Position numbers and translations under genes: made by a program. From Flavobacterium sp. (lineage in GTDB: Bacteria > Bacteroidota > Bacteroidia > Flavobacteriales > Flavobacteriaceae), in assembly GCA_020403245.1 (NCBI GenBank), contig JADBYA010000008.1, positions 1-34,045 of the forward strand: DNA of 34,045 nucleotides. Reading direction: 5' to 3'. This document shows positions 24,185 through 32,501 of this stretch, piece by piece (position 1 is the stretch's first letter; each line of letters starts with the position of its first letter). Below the pieces are notes generated by a model. It did not search any database, had not been told where the DNA came from, and saw nothing but the letters and a program-made list of their open reading frames with translations.

Positions 24185-25519
24185 ATGATAAAAAAAATAA
24201 TAAATAATTACTTACTAATCTTTTTGACTTTCCTTGGATTTGCATCTTTTGCACAATCCAAAAAATGGACACTTGAAGAATGTATTGTCTATGCGTTAGA
24301 AAATAATATTTCAATCAAACAATCAGAATTAGACTTAAAAATATCTGACATTGAAAAATTAGAGGCGTTAGGTAACTTTCTACCATCTTTAGCAGGTTCT
24401 GCAAATTATGGTATAAATACTGGAGCAAACATTAACCCAGTGACAAATCAATTTGAGAACGAAACGTTTAGATCAGCATCTGCCAATATTAATTCTGGTA
24501 TAAATATTTATAACGGTTTAGTGAATTGGAAAACACTGCAACGAGTTAAAATCAATAAAATTTCAAATGCATATAGATTAGACAAAATGAAAGATGACAT
24601 TATGCTTTCTATAGCTAATTCCTATTTACAAATATTATTCAACAAAGAACAACTCAAGGTTTTAAAAAATCAAAATAAGATTACTAAAGAAAATCTTGTT
24701 AGAACAAAACAATTAATTGATGCAGGAACTATACCAGCAGGCGATATTTATGATTTGGAAGCAACTGATGCCGGACAAGAGCAGCAAATAATAAATGCCG
24801 AAAACACTTTATTAATTTCAAAGTTAGGTTTAGCGCAAACTCTTTTACTAAAAGAATATGACACCTTTGATGTAGAAACAGAAAACATGGATATTCCTTT
24901 GACAAATATTCTTGACGAAACTCCCGAAGCTATTGCAACAAAAGCCAAAGATGTTGTAAAAGATGTTAAGATTGCAGCAAACAATCTTGAAATTGCAAAA
25001 AAAGATGTTCAAATTGCTCGAAGTGCTTATCAGCCAACACTATCAGGATTTATTGGTTATAACACCCGTTTTGCTCAAAGCAATCCACAACCAGTAATCG
25101 AACAATTATATACATTTGATGGAACCAATATGGGAATTCAGATTAATGTGCCTGTTTTGAATGGTTTTGCAACAAGAGCAAGAGTTCAAAGGAGTAAAAT
25201 TAATCAAGATCGTACAAATTATTTGTTGGAGCAAGCCGAATTGGATTTAGAACGAACAGTTTATCAAGCATTTAATGATTTGTTGAACGCCAAAAAATCA
25301 TACGAAGCGGCATTAAAAACAAAAGAAGCCCGAAAATTTGCATTCGATTTTTCAAAAGAAAGATATGAAGTGGGTTTATTAAATTCATTTGATTTTAATC
25401 AATCTTCATTATTGTATGAAAATGCACAATCCGAAGTATTAAGAACAAAATATGACTATATTTTTAGAATTAAATTATTAGAGTTCTATTTTGGAATACC
25501 AATCATTCAAAAACAATAA
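24185..25519 (+). CDS. TolC-family outer-membrane efflux protein
   Basis: The 444-residue protein has a signal peptide (LLIFLTFLGFASFAQ). The mature part starts WTLEECIVYALENNISIKQSELDLKI, the usual opening of outer membrane efflux proteins. Two similar halves of long helices and barrel strands follow: PSLAGSANYGINTG and INSGINIYNGLVNWKTLQRVKI in the first, PTLSGFIGYNTRFAQ and GIQINVPVLNGFATRARVQRSKI in the second. TolC trimers form the outer-membrane exit duct of tripartite exporters. The partner membrane-fusion gene follows after three bases, but no pump gene (ABC permease or RND) is in the window. Confidence 0.92.
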   Translation: MIKKIINNYLLIFLTFLGFASFAQSKKWTLEECIVYALENNISIKQSELDLKISDIEKLEALGNFLPSLAGSANYGINTGANINPVTNQFENETFRSASANINSGINIYNGLVNWKTLQRVKINKISNAYRLDKMKDDIMLSIANSYLQILFNKEQLKVLKNQNKITKENLVRTKQLIDAGTIPAGDIYDLEATDAGQEQQIINAENTLLISKLGLAQTLLLKEYDTFDVETENMDIPLTNILDETPEAIATKAKDVVKDVKIAANNLEIAKKDVQIARSAYQPTLSGFIGYNTRFAQSNPQPVIEQLYTFDGTNMGIQINVPVLNGFATRARVQRSKINQDRTNYLLEQAELDLERTVYQAFNDLLNAKKSYEAALKTKEARKFAFDFSKERYEVGLLNSFDFNQSSLLYENAQSEVLRTKYDYIFRIKLLEFYFGIPIIQKQ

Positions 25520-25522
25520 ATC

Positions 25523-26820
25523 ATGTCAAAAAAAAGAATTTATATTTTAGTAGGTGTTATTATAGGAATCATAATTTTATTAATTGTACTCTCCAAAAAG
25601 GGAATCATTGGCAATAAAGATTTAGGTGTAGAAATTGAAACCGCTGCTGTTAACGAGATTACTATTGTAGAAACGGTTTCGGCCACTGGAAAAATCCAAC
25701 CCGAAATTGAAGTTAAAATATCTTCAGAAGTTTCAGGAGAAATTATCGAACTGCCTGTAAAAGAAGGACAAGTGGTAAAAAAAGGGCAACTTTTAGTGAA
25801 AATTAATCCCGATTTATACACCTCAGGATACAATAGAACAATTTCAAATTTATCTGTAACAAAAGCGGGTTTGAGCCAAGCTGATGCTACATTTAAAGAA
25901 GCGAAAGCAAGTTACGATAGAAGTAAAACGTTGTTTGATAAAGGAATCATTTCAAGGTCTGATTGGGACAAAGCCATCGCCACTTTTGAAGGGGCAAAAG
26001 CCAATAAAGAATCTGCCTATTTTAATGTTCAAAGCGCCAATGCAACAGTAAAAGAAGCCAAAGACAACTTAGGAAGAACCACGATTTATGCGCCAGCAGA
26101 CGGAACTATTTCATCGCTTGGAGTGGAATTAGGCGAAAGAGTTTTAGGAACACAACAAATGACTGGAACAGAGATTTTGCGTGTTGCCAATTTGGACAAT
26201 ATGGAAGTAGAAGTAGATGTAAATGAAAATGATATTGTTAAAATTAGTGTGGGTGATTCAGCTAATATTCAAGTTGATGCTTATTTGAAAAAGGAATTTA
26301 AAGGCATTGTAACCAGTATTTCTAATTCGGCTAGTACAACAATAACGGCTGACCAAGTAACCAATTTCAAAGTAAAAGTTAGAATTCTAAAAGAGTCGTA
26401 CCAAGACTTATTAAAAGGGAAACCATCCAGTTATTCTCCTTTTAGACCAGGAATGACCGCAACTGTAGATATTATTACGAATAGAAAAGAAAAAGTTGTT
26501 GGTGTGCCCATTATTCAGTGGTTATCAAATCGGATACTACAGCGACAAAAAAATATGAAGTAAAAGAAGAAAGTGACGATAACAAAATTGTGGCGAAAAG
26601 TGATAAAAAATACGAATGTGTTTTTGTAAAAGTGGGCGATAAAGCAAAAATTAGAGTTATCAAAACAGGCATACAAGACGATACGAATATTGAAGTTGTT
26701 TCCGGTTTAAAGAAAGGCGATGTTGTCATTATTGGACCATATACTACAGTTTCCAAAGATTTAAATTCGGGAGATAAAGTCAGTATTAAAAAAGACTCTG
26801 AAAAGGAGAAAGACAACTAA
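25523..26820 (+). pseudogene. HlyD/MacA-type membrane fusion protein gene, interrupted by a frameshift
   Basis: The first frame (25523-26563) starts MSKKRIYILVGVIIGIIILLIVL, an N-terminal membrane anchor. It continues with the lipoyl/biotinyl-like hairpin SGEIIELPVKEGQVVKKGQLLVKI (about residues 70-95), an alpha-helical hairpin (about 105-180) and the beta-barrel domain up to FRPGMTATVDIITNRKEKVVGVPI. There it loses the family pattern and ends in an unrelated tail. The expected continuation, VVIKSDTTATKKYE, then VKVGDKAKIRVIKTGI and VVSGLKKGDVVIIGPY, lies in the next frame from about 26515 to 26820. One base appears to be missing near 26507-26517. Restored, the protein would be about 432 residues, normal for a periplasmic adaptor. 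It is either a genuine recent mutation, losing the membrane-proximal domain, or a sequence error. Confidence 0.85.
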
Positions 26821-26844
26821 AAAAATAAAAATTTTACCGCAGTT

Positions 26845-26876
26845 TCGCAAATTATAACTGAATTTTTTATTTGCGA
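26845..26876. other. Short inverted repeat before tsaB
   Basis: TCGCAAAT (26845-26852) and ATTTGCGA (26869-26876) could form an 8-bp stem with a 16-nt loop in the 85-base gap. There is no good T-run. It could be a weak transcript end for the efflux genes. Confidence 0.3.
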
Positions 26877-26905
26877 TCACTATTCAAAACGACAACTTAT
26901 TTACC

Positions 26906-27565
26906 TTGACTTATATCCTGAACATAGAAACAGCTACCAAGAATTGTTCTGTGTCTTTGGCAAAAGATGGTCAAACTATTTTGTGCAAAGAAATTGCAGA
27001 ACAAGGGTATTCTCATGCCGAAAGATTACATGTTTTTATAGAAGAAATTCTGAAGGAAACTAAAGTAAAAATTCAAGAACTACATGCTGTTGCAGTAAGT
27101 AAAGGTCCAGGTTCTTACACCGGTTTGCGCATTGGTGTTTCTACCGCGAAAGGACTTTGTTACGCACTCGGAATACCAATAATTGTTCTGGATACCTTAC
27201 AAGTTTTAGCCCATCAAGTTTCGGTTGATAACGGAAATATAGTTCCTATGCTTGATGCCCGAAGAATGGAAGTATACAGTGCAGTTTTTGATAAAAATCA
27301 TCAAAAGATAAAAGAGGTCCAAGCCGAAATCTTAACCGAAGAAAGTTACCTAGAATTTAATGAAACCGTTTATTTTATTGGCGATTGTCAAGAAAAATGC
27401 CAAACGGTTTTGATCCAACCTAATTTTAAGTTTCTTCCCGAAATTCTATTTCCATCCGCAAACGAAATGAGTGCGTTGAGTTATGAAAAATTCAATCAAA
27501 ACGACTTTGAAGATGTGGCTTATTTTGAGCCATTTTATTTGAAAGATTTTTTGACGGTTAAGTAA
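26906..27565 (+). CDS. tsaB: tRNA threonylcarbamoyladenosine biosynthesis protein TsaB
   Basis: The 219-residue protein belongs to the ASKHA-fold TsaD/TsaB family. TsaB partners TsaD and TsaE to attach threonylcarbamoyl to A37 of tRNAs reading ANN codons, an essential modification. Typical marks are ILNIETATKNCSVSLAKDG at the N-terminus (the remnant phosphate-1 loop) and AVAVSKGPGSYTGLRIGVSTAKGLCYALGIP (about residues 62-92). VPMLDARRMEVYSAVF (about 112-128) is also typical. The start is a TTG at 26906; it begins the family's first strand exactly and no ATG is available upstream or for many codons downstream. The end is one base from the stop of the convergent mscS gene. Confidence 0.93.
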   Translation: MTYILNIETATKNCSVSLAKDGQTILCKEIAEQGYSHAERLHVFIEEILKETKVKIQELHAVAVSKGPGSYTGLRIGVSTAKGLCYALGIPIIVLDTLQVLAHQVSVDNGNIVPMLDARRMEVYSAVFDKNHQKIKEVQAEILTEESYLEFNETVYFIGDCQEKCQTVLIQPNFKFLPEILFPSANEMSALSYEKFNQNDFEDVAYFEPFYLKDFLTVK

Positions 27566-27566
27566 C

Positions 27567-28400
27567 TTATTTTTTAGAAGCTTCTTTTACAAAAGGTTGA
27601 ATAACGATTCCTGCTTTATCAAAAGCTTCTTTGCATTGCTCTAAAACATCGGAACTCATATCCCAAAAATCAGCGTTTTTTGACCATGGACGAATCGCCA
27701 GTTGTATAGCTGAATCGGTTAATAGATTAACAACTATAGTTGGCGATGGGTTTTTCAAAACTTTGGGATGATTTTCTAAAACGTTCATAACAATCTCCTT
27801 AGCTTTTTTTATATTAGTATCATACGAAATATTAAAAAGCAAATTGGCTCTTCTATTTTTTTCTAACGAATAATTAGTAATGACACCATTGGATAAAATG
27901 CCATTGGGCACAAAAATAGTTTGATTGTTGGCAGTAATTAATTTGGTAACAAAAATTTGAATTTCGCCTACCGTTCCAATTACATTTTGCGCTTCTATGG
28001 TATCTCCAACTCGGAAAGGTTTGAATAAAATAATCAACATGCCACCAGCAAAATTAGACAATGACCCTTGTAATGACAAACCAATAGCTAAACCAGCTGC
28101 GCCAAGAATGGCTACAAAAGAGGAAGTTTCAATCCCTAGTTTTGAAATAAACGTAACAAAAAGTAAAATTCGCAATGCCCAAAGCAAACTGTCTGCTAAA
28201 AACTTTGACAATGTTGGGTCTATTTCGCGCTTAATCATAATTCTTCTTACCAACCGGTTTAGTATTCTAATTATATATAGTCCTACGAATAGCACTATGA
28301 AAGCGGTAATCAATTTAGGAGAATAATCAATTAAAAGTTTGATAAATTGATCAACATAATCGGCAAACGAATGAATATAATGTAGTTGTTTTTTTTCCAT
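27567..28400 (-). CDS. Small-conductance mechanosensitive channel, MscS family
   Basis: The 277-residue protein has the compact MscS layout. Three membrane helices (about 20-45, 65-85, 92-128) end in the pore-lining helix ILGAAGLAIGLSLQGSLSNFAGGMLIILFKPF. A beta domain follows with VGDTIEAQNVIGTVGEIQIFVTKL and FVPNGILSNGVITNYS, then the alpha/beta domain (ILLNISYD-like LLFNISYDTNIKKA, IQLAIRPWSKNADFW). It opens under membrane tension to release solutes on osmotic downshock. Its stop codon is one base from that of convergent tsaB, with no hairpin between them. The leader upstream holds two hairpins, one followed by a T-run, described separately. Confidence 0.93.
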   Translation of the reverse strand: MEKKQLHYIHSFADYVDQFIKLLIDYSPKLITAFIVLFVGLYIIRILNRLVRRIMIKREIDPTLSKFLADSLLWALRILLFVTFISKLGIETSSFVAILGAAGLAIGLSLQGSLSNFAGGMLIILFKPFRVGDTIEAQNVIGTVGEIQIFVTKLITANNQTIFVPNGILSNGVITNYSLEKNRRANLLFNISYDTNIKKAKEIVMNVLENHPKVLKNPSPTIVVNLLTDSAIQLAIRPWSKNADFWDMSSDVLEQCKEAFDKAGIVIQPFVKEASKK

Positions 28401-28414
28401 TTTAATAAGTTAAA

Positions 28415-28480
28415 TCCTGAACTAAATTCAGGATAAAAAAAATCCCGACTCCCGAGGAAACGGGACGGGACACAAAAATA
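28415..28480 (-). promoter_or_regulatory. Leader of mscS: -7 box, terminator-like hairpin, second hairpin
   Basis: Read on the minus strand, TATTTTTG (28480-28473) is a -7 match. It is followed at once by a GC-rich hairpin with arms TCCCG/CCCG and CGGG/CGGGA (28470-28443) and then eight T (28442-28435), the form of an intrinsic terminator. A second hairpin, ATCCTGAA-loop-TTCAGGAT, follows (28434-28414), ending 14 bases before the mscS ATG. The first hairpin may simply end the transcript from the gene at 28711-29187, or it may act as an attenuator for mscS. Confidence 0.5.
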
Positions 28481-28710
28481 ATATTTTTATAAATTTATCA
28501 TAGTTGTCCGATAAAACTTTTTAAATATTTTACTAGATATTGATTTTATTGGGTTTTATAAAATTTTATTAACTTTTACTTGTTTTATTTCTAGCAGAGG
28601 GACAAAGGCGCAAAGAAAAGTTACCGTAAAATGCGACTTAGCGCCTTTGCGATTTAAATATTTTTATGTAAAAAGTGTTAAATTGAATTTTTATTGTACA
28701 ATAATTTTAA
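28481..28710. other. AT-rich intergenic stretch, no gene seen
   Basis: No open frame or RNA gene was recognised. The arms CAAAGGCGC (28603-28611) and GCGCCTTTG (28641-28649) form a 9-bp inverted repeat with a 29-nt spacer. It has no T-run and looks like a dispersed intergenic repeat (GC-rich words in AT-rich DNA). Confidence 0.5.
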
Positions 28711-29187
28711 TTAATCTGCATTTTCTTCAGCAGGTTTAACCGTATCTTCTGCTTTTGTTCTAATTTCATCAGCATGTTCAGAAGCATCGTTTGTAAATGA
28801 ATTTACTTTTTCTTTAACTGTTTCTAAAGCTTCATGAGCAAAGGTTTCTGCTTTTTCAATTATTGGCGTGGCAACTTCCTTAGCTTTTTCATAATTTTCA
28901 TGAGCAAAGGTTTCTACTTTTTCTACTATTGGAGTAGCAACCTCTTTTACTTTTTCCAACGTTTCTTCTGCAAAAGTTTCTGCTTTTTCAATTATTGGCG
29001 CAGCAACTTCCTTAGCTTTTTCATAATTTTCTTGTGCAAAAGCTTCTGCTTTTTCAACTATTGGAGTAGCAACTTCCTTAGCTTTTTCATAATTTTCTTG
29101 GACTAAATGTTCTACTGAGTCAGCCACTTCGGCTACTTTTTCTTTGGATGAACCAAATATTTTTTTAAAAAAATCTCCAAATCCCAT
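28711..29187 (-). CDS. Repeat-built amphipathic helical protein (apolipoprotein/LEA-like)
   Basis: The 158-residue protein from the ATG at 29187 begins MGFGDFFKKIFGSSKEKV. It is otherwise a near-continuous charged helix. Four tandem copies of a 22-residue unit, QENYEKAKEVATPIVEKAEAFA and variants (the third reads EETLEKVKEVATPIVEKVET), make up about residues 30-117, with a fifth partial copy after. The 11/22-residue periodicity, one proline per unit and the K/E-rich composition recall apolipoprotein-like, YtxH-like or LEA-like proteins that lie on membranes or protect from stress. I cannot assign a function. The TTG 30 bases upstream (29217) is a possible but poorer start. The gene lies 45 bases downstream of the DUF255 gene on the same strand and may be co-transcribed with it. 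Confidence 0.75.
   Translation of the reverse strand: MGFGDFFKKIFGSSKEKVAEVADSVEHLVQENYEKAKEVATPIVEKAEAFAQENYEKAKEVAAPIIEKAETFAEETLEKVKEVATPIVEKVETFAHENYEKAKEVATPIIEKAETFAHEALETVKEKVNSFTNDASEHADEIRTKAEDTVKPAEENAD
28837..29100 (-). repeat. Four tandem 66-bp coding repeats
   Basis: The four units are exactly 66 bp each, in frame. Units 1 and 2 are nearly identical at the DNA level, unit 4 is close to them and unit 3 is the most diverged. This suggests recent duplication and conditions for unequal recombination. Confidence 0.85.
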
Positions 29188-29232
29188 AACTCTGTTTTTA
29201 TTTGTTAATAATAACAATATTACAATAATTTT

Positions 29233-31287
29233 CTAAGATAGTTTAACAATCCTTTCCATAATTTCTTTAAAATCAGTTGTTGGAATGTCACAAGTCTTGT
29301 TTTGGCATAGATAAAATAACGTTTCATTATCTGAAAACCGATTTTCCAAAAAAGGAAGTTTAGTGGATTTTGTTGTGCCAGCAATGACAATATTGGGCAA
29401 ATATTTTTGATTTATTTTTTCTAAATAATGCAAGGCATTTTCGCCACAAATACCCAATTCTTTATTTTGCTCCGAAAAATGTAATAGCATATTCAGCCAA
29501 TTAGAATAAGCCGAAGGATAATCAATAGTTGGAATTATGTTTTGTACCATTTGCTGGCAAATAGTTTCGTAATAACTGTTGTTGAAATATAGGCTTAACC
29601 GAAATAAATTTTCGGCCATCACCGAATTTGCCGCCGCAATTACATTGTCTTCCACTTCAAAATGGGGTGTGATTAATTTAGAATCTTTTTTGGAAGTAAA
29701 CGAAAAAAATTGGGCGCTTTCGTCATAATAAAAGTCAAAACAATAATCGGTTAATTGCTTGGCGTTTAGTAACCATTTTTCGTCCAAAGTCGCTTCGTAT
29801 AAAGTGATAAATGCTTGAATGACGTGAGCATAATCTTCTAAATATCCATTGATTGTGGCTTTAGCTACGCTCTGTTCGGCTCCGCCTCGAGTTCCATTTT
29901 TATACGTTCGGAATAAATTTCCTTCTGAACTCCAAAGATTTTTGATGATAAAATGTGCATTTTGCAATGCTATTTCTAAATAGTTTTTTTTGCCAAGTGC
30001 TTTGTATGCCTCGACAAATCCCTTGAGCATAATGGCATTCCACGACGTTAAACATTTGTCGTCTAATCTTGGTTTGCTGCGTTTTTCTCTTGCGGTGTAC
30101 AATAAATTTTCCCAAGATTTTTTCTTTTGTTCCAAAGTTGCTATGGCAACATTGTTCTGTTTTGCAATGTCTTCTAGAGATTGATTTTGGATCAAAACAT
30201 AATTGTCATGTTCCCAATAACCAAATTCATTCACATTGAAAACTAGTGAAAATAATTCGAAATCTTCCCGAAGTATGGTTCGTAATTCAGCTTTTGTCCA
30301 AACATAAAATGCGCCTTCTTCGAGATGCTTATCTGAATTTAAACTATCCGCATCGAGCGCTGAGTAAAAACTTCCTTTTTGGGTTAACCATTCTTTTTCA
30401 ACGAAACGCAACGTTTTTTCAATGACCTCTTTATAAAGTTGGTTACCCGTCAATTTATAAGCATTGGCATAAAGTGACACCAATTGGCCATTATCATACA
30501 GCATTTTTTCGAAATGAGGCACATGCCATTTCACATCGACGGAATAGCGAGAAAAACCGCCATCAATAGTGTCAAACAATCCGCCATAAGCCATTTTGGT
30601 CAAAGTCAGATTTACAAAATCTAAAATAGATTGGTTCTTTGTTTGATAGCCGTATCGCAAAAGAAATTCATAATTGGTTGGCATCATAAATTTGGGTGCA
30701 CGCGCCATACCACCAAATTCCCAATCGAAACTTTTTTGCCATTTTTCGATTAATTTTTCTAAGATTTCAAAATCAAAAGAACTTTCAGCATTGTTGATAG
30801 GGACAATGCTCAAAGATTGTAATCCTTCATGAAGTTTTTGGGCATAATCTAAAATGGTTTCAGGGTTTTGTGCGTATATTTCTTGAAGCTTTTTGAGAGA
30901 ATTTATCCAATCATTTTTTCTGAAATAGGTGCCACCCCAAATGGGTCTTCCATCGGGTAATGCAACAACATTCATGGGCCAACCGCCATGACCCGTCATG
31001 ATTTGCACGGCTTTCATATAAACGGCATCAATATCGGGGCGTTCTTCGCGGTCAATTTTGATGTTGATGAAATGGGCATTCATTATTGCTGCTACTTCAT
31101 CATTTTCAAAACTTTCATGTTCCATTACATGACACCAATGGCAAGCGGAATACCCAATGCTGATTAGGATAAGTTTGTTTTCTTTTTGGGCTATAGCCAA
31201 AGAGTTTTCATTCCATGCTTTCCAGTGTACCGGATTGTTGGCGTGTTGTAATAAGTAGGGGCTGGTTTCGAGATGTAGTTCGTTCAT
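29233..31287 (-). CDS. Thioredoxin-domain (DUF255/YyaL) protein
   Basis: The 684-residue protein belongs to the family of bacterial YyaL and animal SPATA20. Residues 1 to about 165 form a thioredoxin-like DUF255 domain with [21 protein letters not shown] at the start and the redox-type SACHWCHVM (C49, C52). [20 protein letters not shown] and [22 protein letters not shown] follow. The remainder is an (alpha/alpha)-barrel resembling N-acylglucosamine epimerase/cellobiose epimerase folds ([47 protein letters not shown]). No signal peptide is present, so it is cytoplasmic. The biochemical role is unknown. The length is complete for the family. The 187 bases upstream contain the inverted repeat 31322-31383 and the nifU terminator. 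Confidence 0.92.
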   Translation of the reverse strand: MNELHLETSPYLLQHANNPVHWKAWNENSLAIAQKENKLILISIGYSACHWCHVMEHESFENDEVAAIMNAHFINIKIDREERPDIDAVYMKAVQIMTGHGGWPMNVVALPDGRPIWGGTYFRKNDWINSLKKLQEIYAQNPETILDYAQKLHEGLQSLSIVPINNAESSFDFEILEKLIEKWQKSFDWEFGGMARAPKFMMPTNYEFLLRYGYQTKNQSILDFVNLTLTKMAYGGLFDTIDGGFSRYSVDVKWHVPHFEKMLYDNGQLVSLYANAYKLTGNQLYKEVIEKTLRFVEKEWLTQKGSFYSALDADSLNSDKHLEEGAFYVWTKAELRTILREDFELFSLVFNVNEFGYWEHDNYVLIQNQSLEDIAKQNNVAIATLEQKKKSWENLLYTAREKRSKPRLDDKCLTSWNAIMLKGFVEAYKALGKKNYLEIALQNAHFIIKNLWSSEGNLFRTYKNGTRGGAEQSVAKATINGYLEDYAHVIQAFITLYEATLDEKWLLNAKQLTDYCFDFYYDESAQFFSFTSKKDSKLITPHFEVEDNVIAAANSVMAENLFRLSLYFNNSYYETICQQMVQNIIPTIDYPSAYSNWLNMLLHFSEQNKELGICGENALHYLEKINQKYLPNIVIAGTTKSTKLPFLENRFSDNETLFYLCQNKTCDIPTTDFKEIMERIVKLS

Positions 31288-31321
31288 GGCAAATGGTTTA
31301 GCCCAGATAGCAGTGGAAATC

Positions 31322-31383
31322 CTTTTTTATTGCTTTGTAAAAAGTCCTTCGACTGCGCTCAGGATGACAAAGCAATAAAAAAG
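31322..31383. repeat. Inverted repeat element, 17-bp perfect arms
   Basis: CTTTTTTATTGCTTTGT (31322-31338) and its exact reverse complement (31367-31383) enclose a 28-base core containing CCTTCGACTGCGCTCAGGATGA, itself partly complementary. Flanking words (ATAGCAGTGGAAATCC on the left, GCAACGTATAGCTGGATATAGC on the right) are, from memory, repeated in Flavobacterium genomes. It is probably a REP/MITE-type element lying in the 5' region of the DUF255 gene. Confidence 0.75.
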
Positions 31384-31422
31384 ATTGCAACGTATAGCTG
31401 GATATAGCTTCAAAATTAATTT

Positions 31423-31447
31423 AAAAAAGCGCCCAGTTTAGACGCTT
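31423..31447 (-). terminator. Terminator after the NifU-type gene
   Basis: On the minus strand AAGCG ... CGCTT forms a short stem followed by a run of T (AAAAAA at 31423-31428 on the plus strand), 28 bases past the stop of the gene. Confidence 0.55.
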
Positions 31448-31474
31448 AAAGTTACTTTTTTATTTTGAATAATA

Positions 31475-32371
31475 CTATCCGTTTATTGCTTCAACAACAA
31501 TGTCTTTATCGTTGAGCATGTCTTTTAACATATTTTCTATTCCGCTTTTTAATGTAAAAGTGGAAGAAGGACAACCGTTACAAGCGCCTTGAAGCACTAC
31601 TTTTACTCTTTTTTCCGTCTCATTATAGGAATCAAAAAGGATATTTCCGCCATCGGCTGCAACAGCTGGTTTTACATATTCTTCAAGAATATTGATGATT
31701 TGCTGTGAGGTTGTATCAAGATTGTCAAAGTTTTTGATTTGTTGTTTTTCTTGCTTTTCAGTAGTTTCGATTTGGCTTTCATTGATAACTGTTCCGCCAT
31801 TTTCGATAAATTGTTTGATGAAAGTGCGCAATTCAAGGGTAATTTCGTCCCAAGAAGTGCTTTCGTATTTCGTAACTGAAATATAATTTTCGGCAATAAA
31901 AACTTCTTTCACAAAATGAAATTTGAATAATTCTTGAGCTAAAGGAGAGGATTTTGCTTCGTCACTATTTTTAAATTCTACAGCAATTTTTGTCAAAGCT
32001 TTATTCACTACAAATTTTAATGAAGCTGGATTTGGTGTGGTTTCGCCATAAACCGTTATGGGTTGTTTTTTGTTTACATTCTCATCTTTCAAAACAATAA
32101 TGCCACCATTATTGACAAAACTTTCTATTTGGTCAGCTACTGCCTCTTGAACATCTGACCATTCAACAATACTGAAACGTTCTATGGCAATAAAATTACC
32201 AGAAATATAAACAGTCTTCACAAATGGAAGGTAAAAAAGTTGTTGTGCGAGTGGGGAATTTTTGGCTTCATCGATATTTTTGAATTCAAAATTTTGATTT
32301 TGGGTAATAAAATCTGGAAATTCAAATTTTAAAATGGTAGGGTTTTGAGTTTCTTTTATAGTTATTTTCAT
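31475..32371 (-). CDS. NifU-family Fe-S scaffold with two Nfu N domains
   Basis: The 298-residue cytoplasmic protein is built of three modules. Two consecutive Nfu N-terminal domains occupy residues about 1-90 (ETQNPTILKFEF ... NSPLAQQLFYLPFVKTVYISGNFIAIER) and 105-193 (ETTPNPASLKFVV ... SSPLAQELFKFHFVKEVFIAENYISVTK). They are clearly homologous to each other. After a K/E/Q-rich linker (about 198-215), the C-terminal NifU domain (about 222-298) carries the cluster-binding pair C264 and C267 in QGACNGCPSSTFTLKSGIE, preceded by VKPAVAADGGNI. Such proteins assemble or carry [4Fe-4S] clusters to target enzymes. The duplication of the N domain is characteristic of Bacteroidota members as far as I recall. 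The minus strand has TAAATTTG (32399-32392) 20 bases before the ATG. Confidence 0.92.
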   Translation of the reverse strand: MKITIKETQNPTILKFEFPDFITQNQNFEFKNIDEAKNSPLAQQLFYLPFVKTVYISGNFIAIERFSIVEWSDVQEAVADQIESFVNNGGIIVLKDENVNKKQPITVYGETTPNPASLKFVVNKALTKIAVEFKNSDEAKSSPLAQELFKFHFVKEVFIAENYISVTKYESTSWDEITLELRTFIKQFIENGGTVINESQIETTEKQEKQQIKNFDNLDTTSQQIINILEEYVKPAVAADGGNILFDSYNETEKRVKVVLQGACNGCPSSTFTLKSGIENMLKDMLNDKDIVVEAING

Positions 32372-32391
32372 CGGAAATGAATATTTTTTTG

Positions 32392-32431
32392 CAAATTTAA
32401 CAAAGTTATTTTCCTTGATTACTTATATTTG
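32392..32431. promoter_or_regulatory. Divergent -7 boxes between the NifU-type gene and the surface protein
   Basis: The minus strand reads TAAATTTG at 32399-32392 (towards the NifU-type gene). The plus strand reads TATATTTG at 32424-32431 (towards the surface protein). They are back to back, 24 bases apart. The plus box leaves a leader of about 65 bases. Confidence 0.45.
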
Positions 32432-32501
32432 GACAATTAAACAATTAATTAACATTTGAGTGTTTTTGAATTTTAAAAATCACTTTCCCTAATTTTAATA
32501 T

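Noticed and set aside
26511..26816. 101-codon minus-strand frame overlapping the end of the adaptor gene
   Set aside because: It is antisense to a region that clearly continues the membrane fusion protein in another frame; low-complexity Ser/Phe composition.
28834..29106. 90-codon plus-strand frame with repeated FCFFNYW motifs
   Set aside because: It is the exact antisense of the 66-bp repeats of the helical protein; the aromatic repeats are a mirror of the Lys/Glu codons.
29188..29217. TTG start extending the helical repeat protein by ten residues
   Set aside because: An ATG at 29187 begins the more family-like MGFGDFFKK; the upstream codons are AT-rich leader sequence.
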